Shown: positions 20,155 through 31,125 of the stretch, piece by piece
Layout: every line of letters begins with the position of its first letter
Position numbering within the stretch: position 1 is the stretch's first letter
NCBI RefSeq assembly: GCF_000007725.1
Contig: NC_004545.1
Span: 372,001 to 436,000, forward strand
Length of the DNA stretch: 64,000 bases
Direction: 5' to 3'
From: Buchnera aphidicola str. Bp (Baizongia pistaciae)
Lineage (GTDB): Bacteria; Pseudomonadota; Gammaproteobacteria; Enterobacterales; Enterobacteriaceae
Translations under genes and position numbers: made by a program
The notes under the pieces: model-generated
The model's input: the letters and a program-made list of their open reading frames with translations, nothing else
Told to the model about the DNA's origin: nothing
Database searches by the model: none

Positions 20155-20684
20155 CTAATGCGTATTACCTCTTGAGTTACACCAACCAGTGTACATTAGT
20201 TCATAATAATAATATTATTATTTTTTATTAAAAAATATAACTGATTAAAAATTAAATAATTTATTAAATAAAATGTTTAAACTGTATATCAGTTTAATTT
20301 CGAAATTTTTTTGATATTATAAGAATAATTCTAATGACAATTTTATGCAAAGACATATTTTCATAAAGTGAATTAAATTTTCAATAAATACAATAATATA
20401 TATTTATTAAGTGCCATTCACGTAAAATATTTATATACAAAATTACATAGTAGATATTATATAGGATTTTACTATAACAAGATAGCTATCAATAATTTCT
20501 ATCATAAAATAACTCTATAAAAAACTAATAATTAATATGATTCTTTTAAAATTTACTATTAAAAATATATCTTGTTATAATTTCATTATTAATTAGACAA
20601 ATGATATATTTATGTCATATTTACATTATATAAATATACTAGCTTACATAAAAAAATATGAATTAGTATTCATAACATAAATAT
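20155..20684. other. 530-base spacer between pnp and deaD without a visible gene
   Basis: In E. coli nlpI lies between pnp and deaD. Here the interval has many stops in all frames and no obvious hairpin with G-C pairs. It must contain the deaD promoter if deaD is not transcribed from pnp. Nothing else was recognised. Confidence 0.5.
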
Positions 20685-22766
20685 TTATTTCGCTCCCTTA
20701 ATACTGAGTCGCAAACGACCTTGTCGGTCTACTTCTAATACTTTTACAAAAATTTCCTGATGTAAACGAAGATGATCTGAAACCTTATCTACACGTTTGT
20801 GAGCAATTTGTGAAATATGGACTAATCCTTCTTTTCCTATCCCAATAGATACAAACGCACCAAAATCTACTATTCGAGTAACCTTTCCAGTATAAACAGA
20901 TCCTACTTCAACCTCTGCAGTTATTTCTTTAATTCTTTGAATAGCACATTTTGCTTTTTCTTGCATAACAGCTGAAATTTTTACTGTTCCATCATCTTCA
21001 ATTTCAATTGTTGTACCAGTTTCTTCAGTTAACATTCTTATTACGGAACCGCCTTTTCCAATAACATCTTTTATTTTTTCCGGATTGATTTTAATAGTAT
21101 GAATTCTAGGCGCGAAAATAGAAATATCTTTTCTAGGAACATTTAATGATTTTTTCATAATATTAAGAATATGTATTCTAGCGTTTTTTGCTTGATATAA
21201 AGCTAATTTCATAATTTCATTAGTAATACCTTTTACTTTTATGTCCATTTGCAATGCTGTAATTCCCTTTTTACTACCAGAAATTTTAAAATCCATATCA
21301 CCTAAATGATCTTCATCACCTAAAATATCGGTTAAAACTACAAAATCATCTCCTTCCTTAATTAACCCCATAGCTATCCCAGCTATAGCGTTTGATATAG
21401 GAACTCCTGCATCCATGAGTGCTAATGAAGCTCCACAAACCGAAGCCATAGATGAAGAACCATTAGATTCAGTAATTTCTGATACAATCCGTATTGTATA
21501 CGGAAATAAATCTAATTTAGGCATGACAGCTAATATACTTCTTTTAGCTAATTTTCCATGACCAATTTCACGACGTTTAGGTGATCCTACCATTCCAATT
21601 TCACCTACAGCATACGGAGGAAAATTATAATGAAATAAAAAATTATCAGTTTTATCACCTAACAATTCATCTAAATTCTGTGCATCTCGTGACGTTCCTA
21701 AAGTCACTGAAACTAAAGATTGCGTTTCTCCACGAGTAAATAATGCTGATCCATGCACTCTAGGAAGAACTCCTGTGCGAACATCTAAAGTTCTAATTTC
21801 ATCTTTATTTCGACCGTCAATACGAATTCTATTTTTCAAAACTCTATTTCTAACTATTTTTCTTTCAATATTGCTGATAATTGACGTAATTTCAAATTCA
21901 TCTATTCCAGAATATTCACTAATTATAATTTCTATTGCTTTAGATTTTATTTTATCTAATACATCTAATCTTATCACCTTGTCAAAAATATTATATGCTT
22001 TTACTATTTCTTGTTCAGAAATTTCAATAATTCTTTTTTCTAAGTCGTCATTAACAGGATATAAACACTGTTCCCATACAGGAATTTTAACTTTTTTTGC
22101 AAAATGTTCAATATTTTTAATTACTATTTTTTGTTGTTCATGTCCATAATTAATAGCATTAATAATTTGTTCTTCGGTTAACATATTTGCTTCTGCTTCA
22201 ACCATTAATACAGATTCTTCTGTTCCTGATATAATTAAATCTAAAGAACTAGATTTTATTTCATTCACATTAGGATTTAATATATATTGATTGTTAATAT
22301 ACCCTATTCTAGCTGCACCAATAGGACCTAAAAAAGGCATACCAGATATGCTTAACGCTGCAGACGCTCCAATAATTGCTACTATATCCGGGTTTACTTG
22401 AGGATTTAAAGATACTACAGTTGCAATAATTTGAACTTCATTAAAAAACCTTTTAGGAAATAACGGACGAATAGGACGATCTATTAAGCGGGCAATTAAT
22501 ATTTCGTTTTCGCTGGGCCTACCCTCACGTCGAAAAAATCCTCCAGGTATACGACCTGCTGCATATGTTCTTTCTTGATAATTTACAGTCATTGGGAAAA
22601 ATTTTTGTTCTGTTTGTAGTTTTTTTTGACCAACGACAGTTACAAATACTGTAGTATCGTCCATACTAGTTAATACAGCAGCAGTTGCCTGCCTTGCCAT
22701 TATACCAGTTTCTAATGTAACAATATGTTGACCATATTGAAATTTACGTACAATAGGGTTTAGCAA
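20685..22766 (-). CDS. pnp: Polyribonucleotide nucleotidyltransferase (PNPase)
   Basis: A 3'-to-5' phosphorolytic exoribonuclease of 693 residues (E. coli 711). Two RNase PH-like domains are evident ([20 protein letters not shown] in the first; [18 protein letters not shown] and [13 protein letters not shown] in the second), then a KH domain ([20 protein letters not shown], about residues 555-610) and an S1 domain ([19 protein letters not shown], about 620-690). It ends soon after S1, lacking the extra C-terminal tail of E. coli. It follows rpsO on the same strand, as in E. coli. Confidence 0.97.
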   Translation of the reverse strand: MLNPIVRKFQYGQHIVTLETGIMARQATAAVLTSMDDTTVFVTVVGQKKLQTEQKFFPMTVNYQERTYAAGRIPGGFFRREGRPSENEILIARLIDRPIRPLFPKRFFNEVQIIATVVSLNPQVNPDIVAIIGASAALSISGMPFLGPIGAARIGYINNQYILNPNVNEIKSSSLDLIISGTEESVLMVEAEANMLTEEQIINAINYGHEQQKIVIKNIEHFAKKVKIPVWEQCLYPVNDDLEKRIIEISEQEIVKAYNIFDKVIRLDVLDKIKSKAIEIIISEYSGIDEFEITSIISNIERKIVRNRVLKNRIRIDGRNKDEIRTLDVRTGVLPRVHGSALFTRGETQSLVSVTLGTSRDAQNLDELLGDKTDNFLFHYNFPPYAVGEIGMVGSPKRREIGHGKLAKRSILAVMPKLDLFPYTIRIVSEITESNGSSSMASVCGASLALMDAGVPISNAIAGIAMGLIKEGDDFVVLTDILGDEDHLGDMDFKISGSKKGITALQMDIKVKGITNEIMKLALYQAKNARIHILNIMKKSLNVPRKDISIFAPRIHTIKINPEKIKDVIGKGGSVIRMLTEETGTTIEIEDDGTVKISAVMQEKAKCAIQRIKEITAEVEVGSVYTGKVTRIVDFGAFVSIGIGKEGLVHISQIAHKRVDKVSDHLRLHQEIFVKVLEVDRQGRLRLSIKGAK

Positions 22767-22928
22767 AATAATATCCTTAATATATAAGGTTAACTTTGTT
22801 TATAAAAAAACAAAAATTAATATGTAAAATTTGTTTAAAATATGATGGATGAACAAAAAAATTTTAAAAAAAAATGAAAATAGGTATTTAAAATTGCGTT
22901 ATATTTTAGCAATTAGTTATTCAAATAA

Positions 22929-22962
22929 TTTTTTAAAAAGGGCATTTGCCCCTTTTAAAAAA
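22929..22962 (-). terminator. Hairpin/terminator between rpsO and pnp
   Basis: A stem built from TTTTTT/AAAAAA, AAAA/TTTT and GGG/CCC with one bulged A and a loop around CATTTGC. On the minus strand it is followed by further T-rich sequence. It lies about 45 bases downstream of rpsO and 160 bases upstream of pnp, where E. coli has the rpsO terminator and the RNase III site that controls pnp. The G-C core and position support a terminator or processing signal. Confidence 0.65.
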
Positions 22963-23006
22963 TTATACTTTTAACACTCTGAACTTATATAATTATATTA
23001 TATACA

Positions 23007-23276
23007 TTATCGACGCAATTTTAATTGATTAATAATATTAATATAACGAGATATATTTTCATCTTTTAAATAATTTAATAATTTTCTACGTTTCGAAACC
23101 ATATTTAAAAGACCCCGACGACTGCAATGATCTTTTTTATGAAGAGAAAAATGATTTTGTAAATAATTAATTCTATTTGTTAACAAAGCTATTTGAACTT
23201 CGGATTTACCACTATCTTTACTATTAACCCCAAATTGTGTTATTATTTTGCTTTTTATATTCATATTTTCAGACAT
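23007..23276 (-). CDS. rpsO: 30S ribosomal protein S15
   Basis: An 89-residue S15 with the family core [39 protein letters not shown] and a C-terminal LRR. Length equals E. coli S15. The start is placed at the ATG at 23276: an upstream GTG frame (23288) would read through the GAGGTG ribosome binding site that sits about 7 bases before this ATG. S15 binds 16S rRNA helix 22 and is an early assembly protein. It lies in the conserved truB-rpsO-pnp series. Confidence 0.96.
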   Translation of the reverse strand: MSENMNIKSKIITQFGVNSKDSGKSEVQIALLTNRINYLQNHFSLHKKDHCSRRGLLNMVSKRRKLLNYLKDENISRYINIINQLKLRR

Positions 23277-23407
23277 ATTACACCTCACTATTTTAAAATA
23301 TTCTTAGTAACACAAACTAACTGTATATTATATTTTTAATCTAATTACTATTAGTTCATAGTACTATGATATAGATATAATAGTAAATAATTTAATTTTT
23401 TAACCTA

Positions 23408-24316
23408 TCATATGATTAAACGATAAGAATATAATTCATTAATATTATTAATTTTTCCAATTCCAATAAATCTTCTATTTATACCTTCAGTTATACGAAC
23501 AAATTGATTAATAAAACCAGAATGAGTTTTTACTTTTTGTCCATTTTGAAGATTTTTAATAACATTTGGAACAATATTTACTTCTGGAAAACAAGAAATA
23601 GCATTATCTACAGATAACAAAATATGCTCAAGTACATTAATATTATATTTTACTAATTTATTTAATGTCTTTATGTCTATCATCTGGAAACTAGTATAAT
23701 TACCTACTTGCAAACGACGCAAAGAAATAACGTGTGCTCCACAATTTAATTTTTCACCTACATCTTCTATTAATGTTCGAATATATGTGCCTTTAGAACA
23801 AATTATATCTAATTCTAAATACTTATGTTTATAACTATAGCCAAGAACTTTTAATTCGTAAATTATTGCGTCTCTAACCTTTCTCGATATCACAATTCCT
23901 TGTCTTGCATATTTGTACAATGCATGCCCGTGATATTTAATTGCTGAATACATTGAAGGTATTTGTTTTATCTTTCCATGAAAACTTTTTAAAACTTTCT
24001 GTAATTGTAAGTTAGTAAACGTAATTGGTCTAACATGAATTATTTGACCTTCAGAATCAGAAGTAGATGTTTTTTGCCCTAATTTTGCAATAACACGGTA
24101 TCGCTTTTTGAAATTCATTAAAAATTGAGAAAATTTGGTGGCACGTCCACAACACATTGGCAACATACCAGTTGCTAATGGATCTAAAGTTCCAGTATGT
24201 CCCATCTTCTTGATTTTTAAAATTCCTTTTACTTTTTGAAGAGTTTCATGAGAAGATAAACCATATGGTTTATCTATTAAAATTATTCCATCTATACTTC
24301 TAAATTCAGAATACAA
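23408..24316 (-). CDS. truB: tRNA pseudouridine(55) synthase
   Basis: Makes pseudouridine 55 in the T-loop of tRNAs. The motif GHTGTLDPLATGMLP with catalytic Asp45 is near the N-terminus, after LIDKPYGLSS. Further family segments are RYRVIAKLGQKTSTSD and SKGTYIRTLIEDVGE. Length 302 compares with 314 in E. coli; the C-terminal PUA-like part is short. It sits between rbfA and rpsO on the same strand, in the nusA-infB-rbfA-truB-rpsO-pnp order of E. coli. Confidence 0.96.
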   Translation of the reverse strand: MYSEFRSIDGIILIDKPYGLSSHETLQKVKGILKIKKMGHTGTLDPLATGMLPMCCGRATKFSQFLMNFKKRYRVIAKLGQKTSTSDSEGQIIHVRPITFTNLQLQKVLKSFHGKIKQIPSMYSAIKYHGHALYKYARQGIVISRKVRDAIIYELKVLGYSYKHKYLELDIICSKGTYIRTLIEDVGEKLNCGAHVISLRRLQVGNYTSFQMIDIKTLNKLVKYNINVLEHILLSVDNAISCFPEVNIVPNVIKNLQNGQKVKTHSGFINQFVRITEGINRRFIGIGKINNINELYSYRLII

Positions 24317-24348
24317 TACTAACTTTCCTTCTCATATTAATTTCTAAA

Positions 24349-24708
24349 TCATTTATTATATAATACATTGTTAATTAAATTCGTTATTTTTGTACCATTT
24401 ACATATGAACTATCATGACAAAAATGTAAAGTTGGAATAATTCGTAAAAAAATACCCTTTGCTAACAAATATCTTATATGTTTAGAAGAGTTTTGTAATA
24501 TTGTTAATATTTCTTTAAACGATATATTCTTATTATTTAAAATACTAACATATATTTTAGCATAACTAAAATCACGAGAAAGATTAACACTTGATACAGA
24601 AATTAAAATGTTAAACAAACGAGGATCACATAACTGATAACAGATAATCCATGAAATCTTTTTCTTTATTTCGTTCGATATTTTAAAAGAACGATTAAGT
24701 TTTTGCAT
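24349..24708 (-). CDS. rbfA: Ribosome-binding factor A
   Basis: A 119-residue KH-like factor needed for late 30S maturation. The family is recognised from CDPRLFNILISVSSVNLSRD and YAKIYVSIL, then LRIIPTLHFCHDSS. The start at 24708 is preferred because the sequence AGG at 24718-24720 sits about 9 bases upstream as ribosome binding site, and the resulting MQKLNRSFKISNEI is level with the E. coli start. A further ATG at 24723 would add five residues and overlaps that AGG. Confidence 0.9.
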   Translation of the reverse strand: MQKLNRSFKISNEIKKKISWIICYQLCDPRLFNILISVSSVNLSRDFSYAKIYVSILNNKNISFKEILTILQNSSKHIRYLLAKGIFLRIIPTLHFCHDSSYVNGTKITNLINNVLYNK

Positions 24709-24759
24709 ATCTATAAACCTCATAAATTATACAAATAACATTATATTATGTTTAATTTT

Positions 24760-27390
24760 TTATTGTTTAATTTCTATTGTTTCAAATACTTCTATTATAT
24801 CTTCAATACAAATATCATTAAAATTTTTCATTCCAATTCCGCATTCTACTCCGCATCGAACTTCTGAAACATCCTCCTTAAAACGGCGTAATGATATTAA
24901 TTCTCCTTTATGTATAACTACATTATTTCTTAATATTTGAATAATGCTATTACGTTTAATTATACCCTCCATTACTATACATCCAGCAATAACGCCAATT
25001 TTTGGAGACTTAAATATACTTCGAACGTTAGCTAAACCAATAATTTTTTGTTGATATTTTGGAGATAACATACCACATATACAATTTTTTATTTCATCAA
25101 TAATTTGATATATTACTGAATAATAACGAAAATCTACATTTTCAAACTCAATAATACGTTTTGCAGAAGAATCAGCACGCACATTAAAACCTATAATTAT
25201 TGCATTCGATGCTGCTGCTAATAAAACATCAGTTTCTGTAATTCCTCCAACACCTTTTCCTATAATGTTAATCTTAATTTCATCGTTAGACAACTTTAAC
25301 AAAGAATATGAAATTGCCTCTAAAGACCCTTGAACATCAGATTTTATAACGATATTCAAACTTGGATTACTACTACGTTTAACATCTTCAAAAATATCTA
25401 ATGATTTTAACTGTCGTTGCTTAGACATTTTTTGTTCTTTAAACTTTTTTTGACGATATGTAGCTACTTCACGTGCTTGTTTTTCATCACGAACAACAAC
25501 AATTTTATCACCAGCTAAAGGTATTCCAGATAGTCCAAGTATTTTAACTGGTATAGATGGGCCAATCGAATTAACTTCATTTTCTAAATCATCTCTAATA
25601 GAACGTACTTTTCCATATTCAAATCCACACAATACTATATCACCTTTATTTAACTTCCCTTCTTTAATTAAAATAATTGCTGTTGGACCTCTACCTTTAT
25701 CAAGATACGATTCAATGACTAATCCTGAAGCCATTCCATTAGATATAGATTTCAATTCCAACATTTCTGATTGCGTCAAAATTGCGTTCAATAAACTTTC
25801 AATTCCTTCACCTGATTTAGCTGAAATGTTTACAAAAATGTTATCTCCTCCCCATTCTTCTGGAAGAATATTATATTTTGTTAATTCATTTTTAATTTTT
25901 TCTATATTTGTAATTAATTTATCTATTTTATTTATAGCAATTATTATTGGAACAGAAGCTGCCTGAGCATGTTGTATAGCTTCTATCGTTTGAGGTTTTA
26001 TTCCATCATCAATTGCAATTACTAAAATAACAATGTCTGTTACTTGTGCGCCACGAGCTCGCATAGCAGTAAATGCTGAATGACCCGGGGTATCCAAAAA
26101 AGTAATGATTTTATTATTTATTTTAATATGATAAGCACCAATGTGCTGAGTAATTCTTCCTGGTTCGCTGTCAGCTACCCTCGTTAATCTAATTTTGTCT
26201 AATAATGATGTTTTTCCATGATCCACATGCCCCATTATAGTAATAATTGGAGGTCGAGTTTTTTTAATTCCATCGCCAAAATCACGATCTCTCATAATTT
26301 TATCTTCTAACTTGTTTTCATAACAAATTGTAACTTTATGACCCATTTCTTCAGCAACTAATTGTGCTATATCTTGATCAATAATTTGATTAATAGTCAC
26401 TGTATAACCCAACCGTGCCATCATTTTAATTATTTCAGAGCTTTTTACCGCCATTTTATTTGCTAAATTAAATATAGAAATAGCACTACTAAGAATAATA
26501 TTTCTATTAATAGCACGTAATGGCTTTTTAAATACTTGCTTTAATAAACTTTCCTTTTTGTTTTTTATACTTTTTTTATGAATGCAATTATCTAGTTTAA
26601 TGTTTTTATCACTTAAGTTTTTTTCAAAAGAAAAATTATCTTTTTGATGTTTATTTCTTAATATTTTATTTCGATTACGACGATGTTTTTCTACGTTGTT
26701 ATGATCACGAATGTTTTTTGAAGTTAAAAAATTAGATACTTTACGAGTATTATATTTTTCTGATAGTTTTATATAATTACTAAATTTAACTTTATTTTCT
26801 TTTTTTTCTTCTAGCACAACATTTTTAAAATTTATTTTTTTTTTAGATCCTTGTTCAACATTAAGAACGTTATCTAAATTATTTTTGTCTTCTTTTTCAC
26901 TCAAAATATTTATTTTTTGTTGTTTTTTAAAATTTTTATTGAACTTTTTCCTTATTGTACAAGTGTCATTAATATTTGAGTTAATATTATCCTTAGAATG
27001 ACTAACAAAAATTTTTGAATCTTCTTTTGCAGATAAAACAATTTCAGATTTATTTAAATTTATATCTTTATTTTTTTCTAAAAATGTTTTTATATCATCG
27101 TTACTTTTTGAATATCGTTTATTTTTTCTAATTTCAATAGATATACACTTATTTTTCCCTCCTGAACTAAAAATTTTTACGGTGCTACGAATTTTTCTTT
27201 TTAACATTAAAACATTTTTGTTTGAATTTTTTAGGTTTTCATTTAAATAATTCAATATAGTTAATTTTTCTAATTGAGTAATAGTGTCATATTTTGTTTT
27301 TAAAATACCAATTTTTATGCACACCTGTACTAACCTATCTACTGACATATCTACTTCATTAGCTAAGTCTTGTATATTTATCATTTCCAT
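24760..27390 (-). CDS. infB: Translation initiation factor IF-2
   Basis: The GTPase that brings initiator tRNA to the ribosome. The N-terminal third is a lysine- and asparagine-rich low-complexity linker. The G domain then begins with [18 protein letters not shown], with DTPGHSAF (G3) and INKIDK (G4) following; domains II, C1 and C2 continue to the end ([15 protein letters not shown]). Length is 876 (E. coli 890). It follows nusA after 14 bases on the same strand. A second in-frame start for an IF2-beta form was not assessed. Confidence 0.97.
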   Translation of the reverse strand: MEMINIQDLANEVDMSVDRLVQVCIKIGILKTKYDTITQLEKLTILNYLNENLKNSNKNVLMLKRKIRSTVKIFSSGGKNKCISIEIRKNKRYSKSNDDIKTFLEKNKDINLNKSEIVLSAKEDSKIFVSHSKDNINSNINDTCTIRKKFNKNFKKQQKINILSEKEDKNNLDNVLNVEQGSKKKINFKNVVLEEKKENKVKFSNYIKLSEKYNTRKVSNFLTSKNIRDHNNVEKHRRNRNKILRNKHQKDNFSFEKNLSDKNIKLDNCIHKKSIKNKKESLLKQVFKKPLRAINRNIILSSAISIFNLANKMAVKSSEIIKMMARLGYTVTINQIIDQDIAQLVAEEMGHKVTICYENKLEDKIMRDRDFGDGIKKTRPPIITIMGHVDHGKTSLLDKIRLTRVADSEPGRITQHIGAYHIKINNKIITFLDTPGHSAFTAMRARGAQVTDIVILVIAIDDGIKPQTIEAIQHAQAASVPIIIAINKIDKLITNIEKIKNELTKYNILPEEWGGDNIFVNISAKSGEGIESLLNAILTQSEMLELKSISNGMASGLVIESYLDKGRGPTAIILIKEGKLNKGDIVLCGFEYGKVRSIRDDLENEVNSIGPSIPVKILGLSGIPLAGDKIVVVRDEKQAREVATYRQKKFKEQKMSKQRQLKSLDIFEDVKRSSNPSLNIVIKSDVQGSLEAISYSLLKLSNDEIKINIIGKGVGGITETDVLLAAASNAIIIGFNVRADSSAKRIIEFENVDFRYYSVIYQIIDEIKNCICGMLSPKYQQKIIGLANVRSIFKSPKIGVIAGCIVMEGIIKRNSIIQILRNNVVIHKGELISLRRFKEDVSEVRCGVECGIGMKNFNDICIEDIIEVFETIEIKQ

Positions 27391-27404
27391 AACTTAATTT
27401 ATTC

Positions 27405-28898
27405 CTATGCACTAGTTTTATTACCAAACCAACATATATTTCTAGCAGCCATAATTAACATTCCAGCAGTATTAGAATTTAAATTTTCAATATCTATCAA
27501 ATCATCAATCCCCTGTTCGGCCAAATCTTCTAAACTAAAAATATTTTTTTTTGCTAATTTAAAAGCAAGTTTTTGGTTCATACCTTTTAAATTTAACAAA
27601 TCTTTATGCAATTTACGTTCATTAATTACTTTTTTATTTTCTAACTCTATAGCACATAAAGCCTTTTTTGCACTTTCTCGTATAGAATATGCTAATTCTT
27701 GTGTTATAGAATTAATATTTAGTAATTCATTAAATGGAATGTAAACTAATTCTTCTATAGAAGAAAACCCTTCGTCAATTAAAATATTAGAAATTTTCTG
27801 ATCAATTTTTAAATATTTTGTAAAAATATTTAAAATTTTATCTTTCTCTTCCTGATGTTTTAATTTTAAATCATCTACTGTCATTACATTTATTTCCCAT
27901 CCACTTAATTGAGACGCTAAACGTACATTTTGCCCATTTCTTCCAATTGCTTGAGCTAAATTGTTAGAATCTACAGCTATATCAATAGTATGACGATCTT
28001 CATCTAATACAATAGATGAAACTTCAGCTGGAGCCATTGAATTAATAATGAATTGTGCTGAATTTTTATCCCATAATACAATGTCTATTCTCTCACCACA
28101 CAATTCACTAGAAACTGCTTGAACGCGTGCACCACGCATACCTACACATGCTCCAACTGCATCAACTCTTTTATCATTACTTTTTACAGCTATTTTAGCA
28201 CGTGATCCTGGATCGCGTGCTGCTGATTTTATTTCAATAATTTCTTCTCCTATTTCTGGAACTTCAATTTTAAATAATTCAATTAACATTTCTGGTTTAG
28301 ATCGAGTTACAAATAATTGAGCTCCGCGAGATTCGGGGTAAATAGCATATAACACACCTCGAACACGATCACCTAATCTAAAGTTTTCTCTAGGAAGCAT
28401 ATCTTCTTTCAAAATCAAAGCTTCAGCATTATTACCTAAATCTAAAGTAATACTTTCTCTATTTATTTTTTTTACTATTCCTGTTAGAATCTTTCCAAAA
28501 TATTTCCTAAATTGTTCTACAATCATTGCTCTTTCTGCTTCACGAACTTTTTGAACAATAACTTGTTTAGCAGTTTGTGTTGTTATTCTATCAAATGTTA
28601 CAGAAATCATCTTATCTTCTATATAATCATTAACTTTTACTGTCACGTCTTCAAATTTAGCAGCTTCTAAAGTAATTTCTTTAGTTGGTTGTAATACTTG
28701 ATTAACCACTAACCATCGACGAAACGTTTCAAAATTTCCATTTTTTCTATTTATTTTAACTCGTACATCAATTTCTTGATCGTATTTTTTCTTAGTAGCA
28801 ATAGCTAATGCGCATTCTAATGCTTCAAAAATTTTTTCACGAGGTAACGATTTTTCATTAGAAACCGCTTCTACAACTGCTAGAATTTCTTTATTCAT
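27405..28898 (-). CDS. nusA: Transcription termination/antitermination factor NusA
   Basis: A 497-residue RNA polymerase-binding elongation factor (E. coli 495). The N-terminal polymerase-binding domain is followed by an S1 domain (about 135-200, [19 protein letters not shown]), two KH domains ([15 protein letters not shown] and [16 protein letters not shown]) and C-terminal acidic repeats of helix-hairpin type. It heads the nusA-infB-rbfA-truB-rpsO-pnp cluster. In E. coli rimP and metY precede nusA; neither is here, and the upstream 240 bases instead hold a long inverted repeat. Confidence 0.96.
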   Translation of the reverse strand: MNKEILAVVEAVSNEKSLPREKIFEALECALAIATKKKYDQEIDVRVKINRKNGNFETFRRWLVVNQVLQPTKEITLEAAKFEDVTVKVNDYIEDKMISVTFDRITTQTAKQVIVQKVREAERAMIVEQFRKYFGKILTGIVKKINRESITLDLGNNAEALILKEDMLPRENFRLGDRVRGVLYAIYPESRGAQLFVTRSKPEMLIELFKIEVPEIGEEIIEIKSAARDPGSRAKIAVKSNDKRVDAVGACVGMRGARVQAVSSELCGERIDIVLWDKNSAQFIINSMAPAEVSSIVLDEDRHTIDIAVDSNNLAQAIGRNGQNVRLASQLSGWEINVMTVDDLKLKHQEEKDKILNIFTKYLKIDQKISNILIDEGFSSIEELVYIPFNELLNINSITQELAYSIRESAKKALCAIELENKKVINERKLHKDLLNLKGMNQKLAFKLAKKNIFSLEDLAEQGIDDLIDIENLNSNTAGMLIMAARNICWFGNKTSA

Positions 28899-29011
28899 CT
28901 GAATTCATATCTCTTACTAGTTTCTATTAAAACTATATACTTTCGTAGGTGTTATAATTAAACTTCTTACTATTATTCAAAAATATTAAACTACAAAACT
29001 AAGCTTATTAT

Positions 29012-29099
29012 ATACACTTTCTTAAGATTATTTATAACAATAAAAATCCCCACATCTTTGGGGATTTTTATTGTTATAAATAATCTTAAGAAAGTGTAT
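29012..29099. repeat. 41-bp perfect inverted repeat (probable terminator / RNase III-type hairpin)
   Basis: The arms 29012-29052 and 29059-29099 are perfect reverse complements over 41 bases, separated by the six-base loop CATCTT. The inner part is a canonical intrinsic-terminator core, AATCCCCA with TGGGGATT followed by TTTTATTG on either strand. The outer part extends the stem far beyond what termination needs. It lies 41 bases downstream of tRNA-Leu(GAG) and 113 bases upstream of the nusA start, both on the minus strand. The end of the right arm (GTGTAT) also pairs with ATACAC at 29102-29107. Confidence 0.95.
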
Positions 29100-29140
29100 C
29101 AATACACATAATTAAAATTTTAATACAACAAAAACGTATA

Positions 29141-29226
29141 TACCGAGGACGGGATTTGAACCCGCATACCTAAAAATAGGAACTACCCCCTCAAGATAGC
29201 GTGTTTACCAGTTTCACCACCTCGGC
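29141..29226 (-). tRNA. leuU: tRNA-Leu (anticodon GAG)
   Basis: Folds as a class II tRNA of 86 bases with acceptor stem GCCGAGG/CCTCGGT and discriminator A. The anticodon stem-loop is CTATC-TTGAGGG-GGTAG, giving anticodon GAG, which reads CUC/CUU. The T arm is CGGGTTCAAATCCCG. It closely matches E. coli leuU, which also lies between secG and the nusA operon. No CCA is encoded after the discriminator. Confidence 0.96.
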
Positions 29227-29252
29227 AATATTTGAAATAAATTTGTACTAAC

Positions 29253-29540
29253 TTAATTAGTAGAAGAAAATATTTTTTGATCGTACGTAACAATTCTATT
29301 ATTATAACTTTTATGATAATTAATATTTGATATTATTAAACTCATTAAAAAAAACAAACCAGACAGTATAGCAATAATATAAATTAGCGTATTTTGACTA
29401 CTAAAAGATATAGATATTTGTTTATTACCAATAGTACTAAATGAAGAACTAGAATAACCATATATTCTGCTTTGTATCATAATTAACAAGATTAATAATA
29501 TATCTATCACAACACACATTACTAAGAAAAAATTATACAT
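29253..29540 (-). CDS. secG: Protein-export membrane protein SecG
   Basis: A 95-residue two-helix subunit of the SecYEG translocon. Hydrophobic segments are at about residues 4-21 (FFLVMCVVIDILLILLIM) and 53-69 (LIYIIAILSGLFFLMSL), separated by a Ser/Gly-rich loop. Sequence conservation is low, so the call relies on size, two membrane spans and the E. coli gene order glmM-secG-leuU, which is kept exactly here. Confidence 0.85.
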   Translation of the reverse strand: MYNFFLVMCVVIDILLILLIMIQSRIYGYSSSSFSTIGNKQISISFSSQNTLIYIIAILSGLFFLMSLIISNINYHKSYNNRIVTYDQKIFSSTN

Positions 29541-29763
29541 GTAATTAGTCCAAATATTCTAATTATTTTATTAATCATAAAAAATTAAAATGACTATACT
29601 ATTTTAAAATTAATTTTTATCTAAAAACACACTTTTTATCTATAAAAATTTAATAAAACTCAATTAGACAGACTTATGGTATAATTATTTATATTTATCA
29701 ACTATAAATATCTTTAAAAAATTACTAAATACATTGCACATCTTATACAAAATAAAATTTTAA

Positions 29764-31125
29764 TTAAAACATCGTTATTATAGAAAATCTAGATTTCTTA
29801 ACCGAATTTATGACATTAATTAACATTTTCGAAAAAATATTAATCTTTTTAGAACAACATCCCTCAATCATTATTCGTATACATTTTTCTGTTCCTGATA
29901 ATCTTAACATTATACGACTATATTTTCCTAAAAAATCCTTATATTTAGACAACACTGACTGAATTTTAAAATTTTTTAAAAAACTAATATCGATATTGTT
30001 TTTTATATTTATAATTATCTGAGGTAACATGTGTATATCACTACATAAAGATTTTAAAGTAGAATTCTCGTCAAAAATAATTTTTAAAATCTGTAAACTA
30101 GTAATAATACCATCACCTACTGGTGCATAGTCTAACAAAATAACATGCCCCGAACTTTCTGCACCTAATCTCCATTGCTTTTCTTTCAATTTTTTAAATA
30201 TATACCTATCTCCTATATTAACAGTAATAAAGGGAATACCAATTTTTGACAATGCCAGCGATAAACCGCCATTACTCATTTTAGTTCCAACTACTCCTCC
30301 CCTTAATTTTTTATTTTTTTTGTAATTTTTTGCCAAAATATATAAAATTTGATCTCCATTAACTGAATTTCCAAAATGGTCTATCATTATCACACGATCA
30401 CCATCACCATCAAAAGATATACCTAAATCAGCTTTTTCCGATAAAACTAATCTTTGTATTTCTTGTAAATCGGTAGTTCCGCATTTATCATTTATATTCA
30501 ATCCATTAGGAGCAGCAGACATCAAAACAACATTTGCTCCTAACTCTCTAAAAATAATTGGAGCTAATTCATATGTTGATCCATTAGCACAATCTAACAC
30601 AATCTTAAAATTGTTTAAACGAAAATTATTCGGTAACGTAGAAATACAAAAATTTATATATTTTTGCTGTAATGCTCGTTTATAACTAATATGACCTAAA
30701 TCTACAAACTGTTTTAATATTATAGTCTTATTTAATTGTTTTTCTATTCGTCTTTCAAATTTAGCGGATAATTTTACACCATTTTTTACAAAAAATTTAA
30801 TACCATTATCTCTAAACTGATTATGAGATGCTGATATAACTACGCCAACTTCTAAATTAAATAATTTCGTAAAATACGAAATTGCTGGAGTAGGAAGAAC
30901 ACCTACAGAAATAACTGAAACACCAACTAAAGATAAACCAAATTGTAATGCTTCTTCCAACATATAACTAGAAAGACGAGTATCTCTACCTATAATTATT
31001 TTTTTTACATCGTAAAAATATAAGATCTTTCCAATAACCGCACCTAATTTAAAAAAAAAATCAGCAGTAATAGGAGTTTTACCTACTACTCCTCGGATAC
31101 CATCTGTGCCAAAATATTTTATCAC
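29764..31125 (-). CDS. glmM: Phosphoglucosamine mutase
   Basis: Converts glucosamine-6-phosphate to glucosamine-1-phosphate for peptidoglycan and lipid A precursors. The phosphoserine loop ISASHNQFRDNG is present with catalytic Ser100, the Mg-binding loop is DGDGDR, and the C-terminal phosphate-binding segment is RLSGTEKCIRIM. N-terminal YFGTDGIRGVVG is diagnostic. Length 453 (E. coli 445). In E. coli folP lies between ftsH and glmM; it is not present here. Confidence 0.96.
   Translation of the reverse strand: MIKYFGTDGIRGVVGKTPITADFFFKLGAVIGKILYFYDVKKIIIGRDTRLSSYMLEEALQFGLSLVGVSVISVGVLPTPAISYFTKLFNLEVGVVISASHNQFRDNGIKFFVKNGVKLSAKFERRIEKQLNKTIILKQFVDLGHISYKRALQQKYINFCISTLPNNFRLNNFKIVLDCANGSTYELAPIIFRELGANVVLMSAAPNGLNINDKCGTTDLQEIQRLVLSEKADLGISFDGDGDRVIMIDHFGNSVNGDQILYILAKNYKKNKKLRGGVVGTKMSNGGLSLALSKIGIPFITVNIGDRYIFKKLKEKQWRLGAESSGHVILLDYAPVGDGIITSLQILKIIFDENSTLKSLCSDIHMLPQIIINIKNNIDISFLKNFKIQSVLSKYKDFLGKYSRIMLRLSGTEKCIRIMIEGCCSKKINIFSKMLINVINSVKKSRFSIITMF

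Noticed and set aside
21775-22149. Open frames antisense to pnp, infB, valS, pyrG and eno
   Set aside because: They lie opposite well-conserved genes, have no recognisable motifs and are explained by codon bias on the coding strand.
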